Below, piece by piece: positions 1-9,321 of a DNA stretch of 64,000 nucleotides. Each line of letters opens with the position of its first letter. Position 1 is the first letter of the stretch. Below the pieces are notes generated by a model. The model was given only the letters and a program-made list of their open reading frames with translations, ran no database searches and was not told the DNA's origin. The position numbers were made by a program, and so were the translations under genes. The DNA comes from Pseudomonas migulae (GTDB lineage: Bacteria > Pseudomonadota > Gammaproteobacteria > Pseudomonadales > Pseudomonadaceae), in NCBI RefSeq assembly GCF_024169315.1, contig NZ_JALJWR010000001.1, positions 4,266,501 to 4,330,500 of the forward strand, in the 5' to 3' direction.

Positions 1-1334
1 GCGCGCTGTGCAACGTTTCGCTGAAGGACGAACAACTCAGCCAGCTGTCGCGCAACACCTTGCTCAGTCACGCCTGTGGCGTTGGCGCGCCACTGGCCGA
101 CGAACAGACGCGCGCGATCATGTGCGCAGCGATCCGCAACTACAGCCACGGCAAGTCCGGCATTCATCGCCGGGTAGTCGAAGCGCTGCTGGCGCTGCTC
201 AATCGCGGTATCACCCCGCAAGTACCGTCCCAGGGCTCGGTGGGTTACCTGACCCACATGGCGCACATCGGCATCGCGCTGCTGGGCGTCGGCAATGTCA
301 GCTATCGCGGGCAGATTGTTTCTGCGCAACAGGCCCTGGCCGAAGAAGGTCTGCAGCCGGTTCAACTCGGCGCCAAAGACGGCTTGTGCCTGGTCAACGG
401 CACGCCGTGCATGAGCGGCCTCAGCTCCCTGGCGATTGCCGATGCCACGCGCCTGCTGCAATGGGCCGACGTGATCGGCGCCATGAGCTTCGAGGCCCAG
501 CGCGGCCAGATCGCAGCGTTCGATGCCGAGATCATCGCCCTCAAGCCGCATCCGGGCATGCAACAGGTCGGCATCAATCTGCGGGCGTTGCTCGATGGCA
601 GTGAAGTGATTGCGTCGAGCAAAGGCATCCGCACCCAGGATGCGCTGAGCATCCGTTCTATTCCGCAGGTCCACGGCGCTGCACGGGATCAACTGGCGCA
701 CGCGATCCAACAGATCGAAACCGAACTCAACGGCTGCACCGACAACCCGTTGTTGCTGGGCACACCGGACAATTTCCGCATCATGTCCCAGGCCAACCCG
801 CACGGTCAGTCCGTGGCCATGGCCGCTGATTTGCTGGCCATCGCCATGGCGGAAATCGGCTCCATCGCCGAGCGACGTCTCGACCGTTTGATCAACCCGC
901 ATGTCAGCGGTCTGCCGGCGTTCCTGGTGGCCAATCCGGGGGTGAACTCCGGAATGATGATCGTGCAATATGTCGCCGCTTCGCTGTGTGCGGAAAACCG
1001 TCAATTGGCGCAACCGGCGGTGCTCGATAACTACGTCACTTCGGGCCTGCAGGAAGACCACCTGAGCATGGGCACCAACGCCGCGTTGAAGCTGCATCGC
1101 GCGCTGGAAAACTGCACGCAGATCCTCGCGATCGAGTACCTGCTGGCGGCCCAGGCGTTTGAATTCCTCAAAGAGCAACGCTTCGGCGCCGGCACGGATA
1201 GCGCCTGGCGTCTGCTGCGTGAGCGAGTCCCGGCCTACGACCAGGATCGTTGGTTGGCACCGGACATCGCCGCTGCTGCCGGTGTGTTGAAAGACCCGAT
1301 TTTGCTGCACAAGGCATTACCCAATCTGAACTGA
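1..1334 (+). CDS. HAL/PAL-family ammonia-lyase homologue, 5'-truncated, probable pseudoenzyme (HutH1-like)
   Basis: The open frame runs from the window edge (first full codon at base 3) to a stop at 1334, so the N-terminus is missing. The whole length aligns by eye with the adjacent HutH: SHACGVGAP, SQGSVG, LNGTPCMSG, CTDNPLLL, QEDHLSMG. Two catalytic elements are absent. The Ala-Ser-Gly tripeptide that cyclises to the MIO electrophile is missing between bases 245 and 246 (GSVG is followed directly by YLTH where HutH has [11 protein letters not shown]). The DPYSLR motif reads DALSIR, so the catalytic Tyr is Leu (codon 645-647). The downstream Arg is kept. It lies 119 bp upstream of hutH, probably in the same operon. 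P. fluorescens SBW25 is known to carry two hutH copies, one of them non-functional, which fits. A binding or regulatory role is possible but unproven. Family assignment is certain; loss of lyase activity is inferred. Confidence 0.9.
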   Translation, partial: ALCNVSLKDEQLSQLSRNTLLSHACGVGAPLADEQTRAIMCAAIRNYSHGKSGIHRRVVEALLALLNRGITPQVPSQGSVGYLTHMAHIGIALLGVGNVSYRGQIVSAQQALAEEGLQPVQLGAKDGLCLVNGTPCMSGLSSLAIADATRLLQWADVIGAMSFEAQRGQIAAFDAEIIALKPHPGMQQVGINLRALLDGSEVIASSKGIRTQDALSIRSIPQVHGAARDQLAHAIQQIETELNGCTDNPLLLGTPDNFRIMSQANPHGQSVAMAADLLAIAMAEIGSIAERRLDRLINPHVSGLPAFLVANPGVNSGMMIVQYVAASLCAENRQLAQPAVLDNYVTSGLQEDHLSMGTNAALKLHRALENCTQILAIEYLLAAQAFEFLKEQRFGAGTDSAWRLLRERVPAYDQDRWLAPDIAAAAGVLKDPILLHKALPNLN

Positions 1335-1453
1335 AATCCACAACACCAGCGTGCCAAGGCGCCAGCCCCTCTCACAAAGTCGGGAAGCGACGGACAACGG
1401 ACATTTCCGGAGCGTCTGGTTAGTTAATAAAAACTCTCAAAAGGAGAATAAAA

Positions 1454-2986
1454 GTGACTGCGCTAAACCTGATTCCCGGTCAACTGAGCCTTGCCCAACT
1501 GCGTGATATCTATCAGCAACCGGTCCGGATCACCCTCGACGACAGCGCCTCGGCGCAGATCGAAGCCAGCGTTGCCTGCGTGGAACAGATCCTCGCCGAG
1601 AACCGCACCGCCTACGGCATCAACACCGGTTTCGGCCTGCTGGCCTCGACCCGCATCGCCAGCGAAGACCTGGAAAACCTGCAGCGCTCGCTGGTGCTGT
1701 CCCACGCCGCCGGCGTCGGCGAGCCGATCAGCGACGCGCTGGTGCGCCTGGTCATGGTGCTCAAGGTCAACAGCCTGAGCCGTGGTTTCTCCGGCATTCG
1801 CCGCGTGGTGATCGACGCGCTGATCGCCCTGATCAACGCCGAGGTTTACCCGCACATTCCGTTGAAAGGTTCGGTCGGTGCTTCCGGTGACCTGGCGCCA
1901 TTGGCCCACATGTCGCTGGTCCTGCTGGGCGAAGGCAAGGCGCGCTACAAGGGTGAGTGGATGGAAGCGACCGAAGCGCTGAAAGTCGCCGGTCTGACCC
2001 CACTGACGCTGGCGGCGAAAGAAGGCCTGGCACTGCTCAACGGTACTCAGGTTTCCACCGCTTATGCGTTGCGTGGCTTGTTCGAAGGCGAAGATCTGTT
2101 TGCCGGTGCTTTGGCCCTTGGTGCCCTGACCGTCGAAGCGGTACTGGGCTCGCGCTCGCCGTTTGACGCTCGCATCCACGCCGCGCGTGGCCAGAAAGGC
2201 CAGATCGACGCTGCTGCCGCTTATCGCGATCTCTTGGGCGAGCGCAGTGAAGTGTCTGACTCGCACCAGAACTGCGAAAAGGTTCAGGACCCGTACTCCC
2301 TGCGCTGCCAGCCGCAAGTCATGGGCGCCTGCCTGACTCAGTTCCGTCAGGCCGCCGAAGTGCTCGCTGTCGAAGCCAACGCCGTCTCGGATAACCCGCT
2401 GGTATTTGACGCTGAAGGCGACGTGATTTCTGGCGGTAACTTCCACGCCGAACCGGTGGCCATGGCCGCCGACAACATGGCCCTGGCCATCGCTGAAATT
2501 GGCTCGCTGAGCGAGCGCCGCATCTCGCTGATGATGGACAAACACATGTCGCAACTGCCGCCGTTCCTGGTGGCCAATGGCGGTGTGAACTCGGGCTTCA
2601 TGATCGCCCAAGTGACCGCTGCGGCACTGGCCAGCGAGAACAAGGCGTTGTCCCATCCGCATTCGGTGGACAGCCTGCCGACGTCGGCCAACCAGGAAGA
2701 CCACGTTTCCATGGCTCCGGCTGCCGGCAAGCGCCTGTGGGAAATGGCTGAAAATACTCGCGGTGTGCTGGCGGTGGAATGGTTGGCCGCGGTGCAAGGA
2801 CTGGACTTGCGCAATGGCCTGAAAACCTCGCCGAAGCTGGAAAAAGCCCGGGCGATTCTGCGTAAAGAAGTGCCGTTCTATGAGAAGGACCGCTTCTTTG
2901 CGCCGGACATCAATGCGGCGACTGAGTTGTTGGCCACGCGTTGCCTGAATGAGCTGGTTTCGACGAAGTTGCTGCCTAGCCTGTGA
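1454..2986 (+). CDS. hutH: Histidine ammonia-lyase (histidase)
   Basis: Deaminates L-histidine to urocanate and ammonia, the first step of histidine catabolism, in the cytoplasm as a homotetramer. The 510-residue length is standard. All expected elements are visible: Tyr54, His84 in SHAAGVG, the MIO tripeptide Ala143-Ser144-Gly145 in GSVGASGD, Tyr281 and Arg284 in DPYSLR, and the Glu of NQEDHVSM. The start is GTG at 1454, preceded by an AAGGAG ribosome site about 8 bases upstream. It follows a dead paralogue and precedes hutI and hutG, so this is the distal part of a hut operon. In Pseudomonas this operon is repressed by HutC and induced by urocanate, but no HutC operator lies in the short gap here. 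This copy should be the active histidase. Confidence 0.97.
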   Translation: MTALNLIPGQLSLAQLRDIYQQPVRITLDDSASAQIEASVACVEQILAENRTAYGINTGFGLLASTRIASEDLENLQRSLVLSHAAGVGEPISDALVRLVMVLKVNSLSRGFSGIRRVVIDALIALINAEVYPHIPLKGSVGASGDLAPLAHMSLVLLGEGKARYKGEWMEATEALKVAGLTPLTLAAKEGLALLNGTQVSTAYALRGLFEGEDLFAGALALGALTVEAVLGSRSPFDARIHAARGQKGQIDAAAAYRDLLGERSEVSDSHQNCEKVQDPYSLRCQPQVMGACLTQFRQAAEVLAVEANAVSDNPLVFDAEGDVISGGNFHAEPVAMAADNMALAIAEIGSLSERRISLMMDKHMSQLPPFLVANGGVNSGFMIAQVTAAALASENKALSHPHSVDSLPTSANQEDHVSMAPAAGKRLWEMAENTRGVLAVEWLAAVQGLDLRNGLKTSPKLEKARAILRKEVPFYEKDRFFAPDINAATELLATRCLNELVSTKLLPSL

Positions 2987-2993
2987 TGGCCTC

Positions 2994-3060
2994 TTCGCGG
3001 GCAAGCCTCGCTCCTACAATGGATCGCGTAGAACCTGCAGGAGCGAGGCTTGCCCGCGAA
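2994..3060. repeat. REP pair (REPIN), aggagcgagg subtype
   Basis: Inverted arms: ttcgcgggcaagcctcgct on the left and its near-complement ending gcttgcccgcgaa on the right, separated by about 20 bases. It lies between hutH and hutI inside the operon and could form a hairpin in the hut mRNA. The open frame of hutI runs upstream through it, which would wrongly lengthen the protein. Confidence 0.9.
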
Positions 3061-3089
3061 TCGATTTTGAACAAGACGAGGAATTCGGG

Positions 3090-4295
3090 ATGAAAACTCT
3101 CTGGCAACACTGCCACGTCGCAACCATGGCGCAAGGCGTCTACTCGATCATCGAGGATGCGGCCATCGTGACGTCAGGTGCGCTCATTGAGTGGATCGGC
3201 CCACGCGCTGAACTGCCGGCGGGCGAATACCCGGCCGTCAATGATTTGAAAGGGGCCTGGGTCACCCCGGGCCTGATCGACTGCCACACCCACACGGTGT
3301 TCGGCGGCAACCGCAGCGGTGAATTCGAACAGCGCCTGCAAGGCGTCAGCTACGCGGAAATCGCGGCGGCCGGTGGCGGCATCGCCAGCACCGTACGCGC
3401 CACCCGCGCAGCAACCGAAGACGAGCTGTTCGCCAGTGCCGCCAAGCGGCTGAAAAGCCTGATGCGTGACGGCGTCACCAGCATCGAAATCAAATCCGGA
3501 TACGGCCTCGATCTGGCCAACGAACGCAAGATGCTGCGGGTCGCCCGTCGCCTCGGCGCCGAACTGCCGATCAGCGTGCGCAGCACTTGCCTGGCGGCTC
3601 ACGCGTTGCCTCCGGAATACAAGGATCGCGCCGACGACTACATCGATCACATCTGCGCCGAGATGCTTCCCGCACTCGCTGCCGAAGGCCTGGTGGACGC
3701 GGTGGATGCATTCTGCGAATACCTGGCGTTCTCGCCGGCGCAGGTAGAGCGGGTGTTCATCACCGCACAAGAGCTCGGTCTGCCGGTGAAACTGCACGCC
3801 GAGCAATTGTCATCGCTGCACGGTTCGAGTCTGGCGGCGCGTTATCACGCATTGTCTGCCGATCACCTGGAGTTCATGACCGAAGAAGACGCCATCGCCA
3901 TGGCCGAGTCGGGCACCGTTGCCGTGTTGCTGCCCGGCGCGTTCTACTTCCTGCGTGAAACCCAATTGCCGCCGATGGATGCCCTGCGCAAACACGGCGT
4001 GAAAATCGCCATCGCCAGCGACCTCAATCCCGGCACCTCGCCAGCGCTGTCGCTGCGTTTGATGTTGAACATGGCCTGCACCTGTTTCCGCATGACCCCG
4101 GAAGAAGCCCTGGCCGGAGCGACGATTCATGCCGCCACCGCGTTGGGCATGGCCCAGACGCACGGTTCGCTGGAAGCGGGCAAGGTCGCGGATTTCGTCG
4201 CCTGGCAAATCGATCGCCCTGCCGACCTGTCGTACTGGCTGGGCGGTGATCTGGAAAAACGCGTCGTGCGTCACGGCGTCGAAACGAGCGTTTAG
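3090..4295 (+). CDS. hutI: Imidazolonepropionase
   Basis: Hydrolyses imidazolone-5-propionate to N-formimino-L-glutamate, the third step of histidine degradation. 401 residues. It is an amidohydrolase-superfamily protein: metal-binding HTH in [10 protein letters not shown], the N-terminal beta-sandwich and [10 protein letters not shown] before it, KLHAEQLS in the middle and ASDLNPGT near the C-terminus. The frame is open from 2949, but the upstream codons lie in a REP element, so ATG 3090 (MKTLWQHC) is chosen. hutG starts 10 bases after its stop, which indicates co-transcription. Confidence 0.96.
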   Translation: MKTLWQHCHVATMAQGVYSIIEDAAIVTSGALIEWIGPRAELPAGEYPAVNDLKGAWVTPGLIDCHTHTVFGGNRSGEFEQRLQGVSYAEIAAAGGGIASTVRATRAATEDELFASAAKRLKSLMRDGVTSIEIKSGYGLDLANERKMLRVARRLGAELPISVRSTCLAAHALPPEYKDRADDYIDHICAEMLPALAAEGLVDAVDAFCEYLAFSPAQVERVFITAQELGLPVKLHAEQLSSLHGSSLAARYHALSADHLEFMTEEDAIAMAESGTVAVLLPGAFYFLRETQLPPMDALRKHGVKIAIASDLNPGTSPALSLRLMLNMACTCFRMTPEEALAGATIHAATALGMAQTHGSLEAGKVADFVAWQIDRPADLSYWLGGDLEKRVVRHGVETSV

Positions 4296-4305
4296 GAGAA
4301 CAGTT

Positions 4306-5109
4306 GTGGATAAGGTTCTGAACTTCAAACAAGGTCGCGTGCCGCTGCTGATCAGCATGCCCCACGCTGGCCTGCGCCTGACCCCGGCGGTCGAAGCCGG
4401 GTTGATCCCCGACGCGAAAAGCCTGCCGGACACCGACTGGCACATCCCGCAGCTTTACGAATTTGCCGCAGAGCTGGGCGCCAGTACGCTGGCCGCCGAG
4501 TACTCGCGGTTTGTCATCGACCTGAACCGACCGTCCGACGACAAGCCTTTGTACGCAGGCGCGACCACTGGCCTGTACCCGGCGACGCTGTTCGACGGCA
4601 TTCCGTTGTTCCGTGAGGGCATGGAGCCTTCGAAAGAAGAACGCGCGACCTATCTGGAACAGGTCTGGACGCCGTACCACAGCACGCTGCAGAGCGAACT
4701 GGCGCGGTTGAAAGCCGAATTCGGCTATGCACTGCTGTTCGATGCGCATTCGATCCGTTCGATCATCCCGCACCTGTTTGACGGCAAGCTGCCGGACTTC
4801 AACCTCGGCACATTCAACGGTGCCAGTTGCGATCCACAGTTGGCCACTCAACTGGAAGCGATCTGCGCGCGACACGGCGACTACAGCCATGTGCTGAACG
4901 GGCGTTTCAAGGGCGGCCACATCACCCGGAATTACGGCAATCCGGCGGAAAACATTCATGCGGTGCAACTGGAGTTGGGCCAGTGCACCTACATGGAAGA
5001 ATTCGAGCCGTTCCGCTATCGCCCGGACCTGGCGGCGCCTACGCAAGTGGTGCTCAAGGAATTGCTGCAAGGGTTGCTCGCCTGGGGTGAAAAGCGCTAC
5101 GCCGAATAA
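4306..5109 (+). CDS. hutG: N-formylglutamate amidohydrolase
   Basis: Releases formate and L-glutamate from N-formylglutamate, the last step of the five-step Pseudomonas route (via HutF). 267 residues from GTG 4306, with AGGAGAA overlapping the hutI stop as its ribosome site. The FGase-family motifs SMPHAG near the N-terminus, DTDWH, VIDLNRP, LFDAHSIRS and the C-terminal QLELGQCTYM are present. It closes the hut operon; a REP pair follows at once. Confidence 0.95.
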   Translation: MDKVLNFKQGRVPLLISMPHAGLRLTPAVEAGLIPDAKSLPDTDWHIPQLYEFAAELGASTLAAEYSRFVIDLNRPSDDKPLYAGATTGLYPATLFDGIPLFREGMEPSKEERATYLEQVWTPYHSTLQSELARLKAEFGYALLFDAHSIRSIIPHLFDGKLPDFNLGTFNGASCDPQLATQLEAICARHGDYSHVLNGRFKGGHITRNYGNPAENIHAVQLELGQCTYMEEFEPFRYRPDLAAPTQVVLKELLQGLLAWGEKRYAE

Positions 5110-5130
5110 CTCTATTGGGAGGGGGCTTTT

Positions 5131-5226
5131 TGTGGCGAGGGGGCTTGCCCCCGTTCGAGCGCGAAGCGGTCGCAGATTTTTTGGGGCTGCTCCGCAGCCC
5201 AACGGGGGCAAGCCCCCTCGCCACAG
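5131..5226. repeat. REP pair, tgtggcgaggggg family
   Basis: Left arm tgtggcgagggggcttgccc and right arm gggcaagccccctcgccaca are complementary, with an inner region that includes gctgctccgcagc. It lies between hutG and the next gene. This family differs in sequence from the gtgggagcgggc family found elsewhere in the window. Confidence 0.9.
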
Positions 5227-5385
5227 GGTTACATACGCCCCGATACCTTTTCGATTCTGTCGCCACCGTGCAAATCTCGGTCGCCACAGTTCGCTTTTCC
5301 CCTCTCGACGCTGCGTAATGTTCCGGGCACGGTGCACAAAGACACCGAGCCCACAACAATCCGCTGCCGCACGAGAACGCCCTCT

Positions 5386-6342
5386 ATGACAAGCACCAAA
5401 AGTTTGCTCACCCGCTGTCTCTCAATCCTCTGCGGTACCGCTCTTCTGAGCACCAGTGTTCTGGCCAGTGACGATGCTTCCTGCAAAGCCGTGCGCATGG
5501 GCGTGGTCAACTGGACCGACGTGATCGCCACCAGTGGCATGGCCGATGTGCTGCTCAACGGGCTGGGCTACGAAAGCAAGCAAACCAGCGCCGTGCAGCA
5601 AATCATCTTCGCCGGCATCCGCGACAAGCGCCTCGACATCTTCCTCGGTTACTGGAAACCGGCGATGGACAACAATATCGCGCCGTTCGTGGCGGCCAAT
5701 CAGCTGAAAGTCATGGCCAAGCCGAGTCTGGCAGACGCCCAGGCAACGCTCGCCGTGCCGCAGTACGTCGCCGACGCCGGGCTGAAAACCTTCGCCGACA
5801 TCGCCAAATTCAAAGACAAGCTCGGCGGCAAGATCTACGGCATCGAGCCGGGTAGCGGCGCCAATACCACGATCAAAACCATGATCGAGACCAATCACTT
5901 CGGCTTGAAGGATTTCAAACTGATCGAGTCCGGTGAGGCCGGCATGCTGGCCGCCGTTCAGCGGGCAGTGAACCGCAAGGAATTCGTGGTGTTCGTCGGT
6001 TGGACCCCGCACCCGATGAACATCAACATGAAGATCACCTACCTGACTGGCAGCGAAGATGTGTACGGGCCGAACGAAGGGGCCGCCACGGTCTCCACGG
6101 TGACTTCACCGGATTACGCAGAGCGCTGCCCGAACGTGAACCGCTTGCTGGAGAACCTGACGTTCACCGCCGCTCAGGAAAGCCAGCTGATGGTGCCGAT
6201 CATGGAGCGCAAGACGCCGCAGGAGGTTGCCCGGCAATGGCTGCGTGATCACCCGGAAGATTTGCAGCGCTGGCTGGCCGGTGTCAGCAGTTTTGACGGC
6301 AAGGACGGCGTCGCCACCGTTCAGGCCAGCCTGAAAAACTGA
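5386..6342 (+). CDS. ABC transporter substrate-binding protein, choline/betaine/carnitine type (OpuAC family)
   Basis: Periplasmic binding protein of 318 residues with a signal peptide ending near residue 28 (VLASDD). It resembles ChoX/CbcX/CaiX-type proteins: VNWTD with Trp43 and Asp45, FLGYW with Trp90 and VGWTPHP with Trp206 would build the aromatic box for a quaternary amine. The position corresponding to Tyr119 of Sinorhizobium ChoX appears to be Gln, and the Asn in its EPGN loop appears to be Ser, so the substrate may not be choline. No permease or ATPase gene is next to it. In Pseudomonas such orphan binding proteins are known to share the CbcWV core. ATG 5386 was preferred to the upstream in-frame start at 5332 because it begins the signal peptide. 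Confidence 0.85.
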   Translation: MTSTKSLLTRCLSILCGTALLSTSVLASDDASCKAVRMGVVNWTDVIATSGMADVLLNGLGYESKQTSAVQQIIFAGIRDKRLDIFLGYWKPAMDNNIAPFVAANQLKVMAKPSLADAQATLAVPQYVADAGLKTFADIAKFKDKLGGKIYGIEPGSGANTTIKTMIETNHFGLKDFKLIESGEAGMLAAVQRAVNRKEFVVFVGWTPHPMNINMKITYLTGSEDVYGPNEGAATVSTVTSPDYAERCPNVNRLLENLTFTAAQESQLMVPIMERKTPQEVARQWLRDHPEDLQRWLAGVSSFDGKDGVATVQASLKN

Positions 6343-6358
6343 CCGTAATCGCAAAACC

Positions 6359-6520
6359 TGTGGGAGCGAGTCTGTGGCGAGGGGATTTATCCCCGTTCGG
6401 CTGCGAAGCAGTCGCAAATGAGGTGAATGCGGTTAACTGGAACAACGCAGTCACAGATTTTGGGGCCGCTTCGCGACCCAACGGGGATAAATCCCCTCGC
6501 CACACAGGCTCGCTCCTACA
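6359..6520. repeat. Nested REP pairs of two families
   Basis: Outer arms tgtgggagcgag and ctcgctcctaca enclose a second inverted pair, tgtggcgaggggatttatcc and ggataaatcccctcgccaca, whose interior holds ttcggctgcgaagcagtcgc and gccgcttcgcgacc. It fills the gap between the binding protein and the esterase gene. Confidence 0.88.
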
Positions 6521-6559
6521 GGGTTGCGCCACTCTCCACAACATCTCGGCACCAGACTC

Positions 6560-7483
6560 ATGTCTACTTACCCGCTATCCGCACAAATGTTGGCGTTCGT
6601 CGAGAAAACCGTCAGCTTCAACAGCACCGACAGCAGCCTCGCCGGTTTGCGCGGGGCCTACAGCGAGATGTGCCGGGCATTCACCCCGCCGCGTCCCGCC
6701 GGGCTGTACGTGGTGGATTTCGAACTGGCCGGCGTGCCGGTGCGCTCATATCAGCCGCCAGTTTCACCGTCGACCGGCGGTAGTCCGTGCATTGTGTATC
6801 TGCACGGCGGCGGTTGGGTGGTGGGGGATCTGGATTCCCACGACTTCATCTGCGCCGAACTGGCGTCGACGCTTGGCGTGTTGGTGATCGCCGTCGATTA
6901 CCGTCTGGCGCCGGAGCATCCGTTTCCGGCGGGGTTCAACGATTGCCTGGGTGTGTGGCGGGCGCTGCGAACCGGACCATTCCAGCTCGATCCTGTACGA
7001 ACGCTGGTGGCTGGCGACAGTGCCGGGGGCAATCTCGCCGCTGCGCTTTGCCTGGCCTTGCGTGATGCGGGTGAGCCACTGCCCGCGGCGCAAGTCCTGA
7101 TCTATCCGGGACTCGGTGGCGACCAGCGGCTGGCGTCGCGCAGCGAATGCGTCGACGCGCCGTTGCTCAGCAGCAGCGACGTGGACTGTTATCACACCTT
7201 GTACTTGCGCGGCAGTCGACAGCCGGGTGCCTATGCGATGCCGTTGCTCGCCGAAGATCTCGGTGGCTTGCCGCCGGCGCTGATCGCTGTGGCGCAATTC
7301 GATCCGCTGCGCGATGACGGCGTGCACTACGCCGAGCGACTGAATGCCGCCGGCGTGGCCGTGACCGTTTATTACGGCGAGGGCCTGGTTCACGGCTGTT
7401 TGCGGGGGCGTGGACAGGTCGCCGAAGTCGATGCGCTCTATGAAACGCTGCTCGGTTATCTGGCTGAAAAAACGGGTGGCTGA
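6560..7483 (+). CDS. Alpha/beta hydrolase, hormone-sensitive lipase (HSL) family esterase
   Basis: 307 residues, alpha/beta-hydrolase fold 3. Oxyanion-hole motif HGGGW at 82-86; nucleophile elbow GDSAGG with Ser154; the downstream Asp is likely in FDPLRDDG and the His in GLVHGC. DYRLAPEHPFPA is typical of HSL/AES esterases. The physiological substrate is unknown; short acyl esters are usual for the family. No signal peptide, so cytoplasmic. Start ATG 6560 (MSTYPLS) follows a REP element, which contaminates the longer open frame from 6524. Confidence 0.88.
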   Translation: MSTYPLSAQMLAFVEKTVSFNSTDSSLAGLRGAYSEMCRAFTPPRPAGLYVVDFELAGVPVRSYQPPVSPSTGGSPCIVYLHGGGWVVGDLDSHDFICAELASTLGVLVIAVDYRLAPEHPFPAGFNDCLGVWRALRTGPFQLDPVRTLVAGDSAGGNLAAALCLALRDAGEPLPAAQVLIYPGLGGDQRLASRSECVDAPLLSSSDVDCYHTLYLRGSRQPGAYAMPLLAEDLGGLPPALIAVAQFDPLRDDGVHYAERLNAAGVAVTVYYGEGLVHGCLRGRGQVAEVDALYETLLGYLAEKTGG

Positions 7484-7594
7484 ACTCTGACTCAGCAAGG
7501 GCATGCTCATTGGCGTAATTCGGGTTTATGATGCCGGACGGCAGAATAATAGAAGTCCCCCCAGGGATGACCTCGACCCCATACGGAGCGCGCA

Positions 7595-8566
7595 ATGCAG
7601 ACTTTGTACCCGCAGATCAAACCCCACGCCCGGCACGATCTGGCCGTCGATGAAACCCACACCCTGTATGTCGACGAAAGCGGTTCACCGGAAGGTTTGC
7701 CGGTGGTGTTCATCCACGGCGGCCCCGGCGCCGGGTGTGATGCGCAGAGTCGCTGTTTTTTTGATCCGAACCTGTATCGCATCGTCACCTTCGATCAGCG
7801 CGGTTGCGGTCGCTCCACCCCCCACGCCAGCCTGGAAAACAACACCACCTGGGATCTGGTCGCCGACCTTGAGCGGATTCGCCAGCACCTGGGCATCGAC
7901 AAATGGGTGCTGTTCGGCGGTTCGTGGGGCTCGACCCTGGCGCTGGCCTACGCGCAAACCCACCCGGAGCGTGTGCACGGTCTGATTCTGCGCGGGATTT
8001 TTCTCTGCCGTCCGCAGGAAATCGAGTGGTTCTATCAGGCAGGCGCCAGTCGTCTGTTTCCTGATTACTGGCAGGACTACATCGCGCCGATCCCGATGGA
8101 TGAGCGCGAAGACTTGCTCAGTGCTTTCCACAAGCGCCTGACCGGCAACGATCAGATCGCCCAGATGCACGCGGCCAAAGCCTGGTCCACCTGGGAAGGC
8201 CGGACCGCGACCTTGCGCCCGAACCCGCTGGTGGTCGATCGTTTCTCCGAGCCGCAGCGCGCGTTGTCGATTGCCCGCATCGAATGTCATTACTTCACCA
8301 ACAATGCGTTCCTCGAGCCGAACCAGCTGATCCGCGACATGGGCAAGATCGCCCATTTGCCGGGCGTGATCGTGCACGGTCGTTATGACGTGATCTGCCC
8401 GCTGGATAACGCCTGGGAATTGCATCAGAACTGGCCGAACAGTGAACTGCAGGTCATCCGTGACGCCGGGCATGCCGCTTCCGAGCCGGGCATTACCGAT
8501 GCATTGGTGCGCGCCGCCGATCAGATGGCCCGGCGCTTGCTCGACCTGTCCCCTGAAGAAGCATGA
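7595..8566 (+). CDS. pip: Prolyl aminopeptidase (proline iminopeptidase)
   Basis: Cleaves N-terminal proline from peptides; alpha/beta-hydrolase of peptidase family S33. 323 residues. HGGPGAG at 41-47 forms the oxyanion hole, DQRGCGRS follows, the nucleophile Ser110 lies in [10 protein letters not shown], the Asp in HGRYDVICP and the His in DAGHAASEP. No signal peptide is seen. The stop overlaps the dtd start by four bases, so the two genes are coupled. Confidence 0.95.
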   Translation: MQTLYPQIKPHARHDLAVDETHTLYVDESGSPEGLPVVFIHGGPGAGCDAQSRCFFDPNLYRIVTFDQRGCGRSTPHASLENNTTWDLVADLERIRQHLGIDKWVLFGGSWGSTLALAYAQTHPERVHGLILRGIFLCRPQEIEWFYQAGASRLFPDYWQDYIAPIPMDEREDLLSAFHKRLTGNDQIAQMHAAKAWSTWEGRTATLRPNPLVVDRFSEPQRALSIARIECHYFTNNAFLEPNQLIRDMGKIAHLPGVIVHGRYDVICPLDNAWELHQNWPNSELQVIRDAGHAASEPGITDALVRAADQMARRLLDLSPEEA

Positions 8567-9000
8567 AGGGCCTGTTGCAACGCGTGCGTGGCGCGCGAGT
8601 CGAGGTAGAGGGGGAGGTGGTCGGTGCCGTCGATCAGGGTTTGCTGGTGCTGGTCGCGGTCGAGCCCGAGGATACTCGGGCCAGCGCCGACAAACTACTG
8701 CATAAGCTGCTTAACTATCGTGTGTTCAGTGACGCCGAGGGCAAGATGAATCTGTCCCTGGCGGACGTCGGTGGCGGGTTGCTGCTGGTCTCTCAGTTCA
8801 CCCTGGCCGCCGACACCAAAAACGGGTTGCGCCCGAGTTTTTCGACCGCTGCCCCTCCGGCGCTGGGCGAGGAGATTTTCGACTATCTATTAGGGAAAGC
8901 GAAACAGGTGCATGGCACAGTGGCATCAGGTAGATTCGGCGCGGATATGCAGGTGCACCTGGTCAATGATGGCCCGGTTACCTTCCTGTTACAGACCTGA
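8563..9000 (+). CDS. dtd: D-aminoacyl-tRNA deacylase
   Basis: Hydrolyses D-amino acids mischarged on tRNA. 145 residues, the normal family length. The two signature motifs are SQFTLAAD in the middle and the cis Gly-Pro pair in NDGPVTF at the C-terminus. It begins at ATGA overlapping the pip stop, giving translational coupling. An inverted repeat right after the stop may be its terminator. Confidence 0.96.
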   Translation: MKGLLQRVRGARVEVEGEVVGAVDQGLLVLVAVEPEDTRASADKLLHKLLNYRVFSDAEGKMNLSLADVGGGLLLVSQFTLAADTKNGLRPSFSTAAPPALGEEIFDYLLGKAKQVHGTVASGRFGADMQVHLVNDGPVTFLLQT

Positions 9001-9033
9001 AAGCGCTTGAAACAAGTTTTTAAGCGCTTTTTC
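9000..9033 (+). terminator. Likely dtd terminator
   Basis: Arms aaagcgctt and aagcgcttt are separated by about 13 bases and followed by a short T run. The stem is modest, so this is only a probable intrinsic terminator. Confidence 0.5.
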
Positions 9034-9207
9034 ACTGAAAACAGGGGTTTTTCGCGAGAAATACTTTGTTGCGCCTGATGCGTTGTAACGCGGCCTACTA
9101 GATAATCGCGCGCTACGGGGATCAGCGTTCGTTGGTCCGTTTTGACTTAGGTAGAGACTTGTCCTGGACCTGTTGGGGAATCATTTGGCCCCATAGGAGT
9201 CGGAACA

Positions 9208-9279
9208 ATGCTCGCCAACTTGGCAAGAGTGGTTTGTAGGAGCGGGTTTTTCATGCCGTCCACCTCACAGGCCCTTTAA
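9208..9279 (+). CDS. Possible leader peptide upstream of opgG (23 codons)
   Basis: ATG 9208 is preceded by AGGAGT with good spacing. The frame encodes 23 residues (MLANLARVV...STSQAL) and ends at TAA 9277-9279, 42 bases before the opgG GTG and in the same frame as opgG. It lies in the otherwise gene-free 321 bases between dtd and opgG; the first half of that gap shows only the dtd hairpin and nothing else recognisable. Nothing resembling a known protein is seen. It could be a regulatory upstream frame or chance. Confidence 0.3.
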   Translation: MLANLARVVCRSGFFMPSTSQAL

Positions 9280-9321
9280 CTGGCCGTTGGTTTTTTGATC
9301 TGTTTTCGGCGAGGGTTGCTC

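Noticed and set aside
1463..3004. 513-residue minus-strand frame opposite hutH
   Set aside because: Antisense shadow of a certain gene.
2949..3089. Upstream extension of hutI
   Set aside because: The extra 47 codons overlap the hutH end and read through a REP pair; ATG 3090 gives the family N-terminus.
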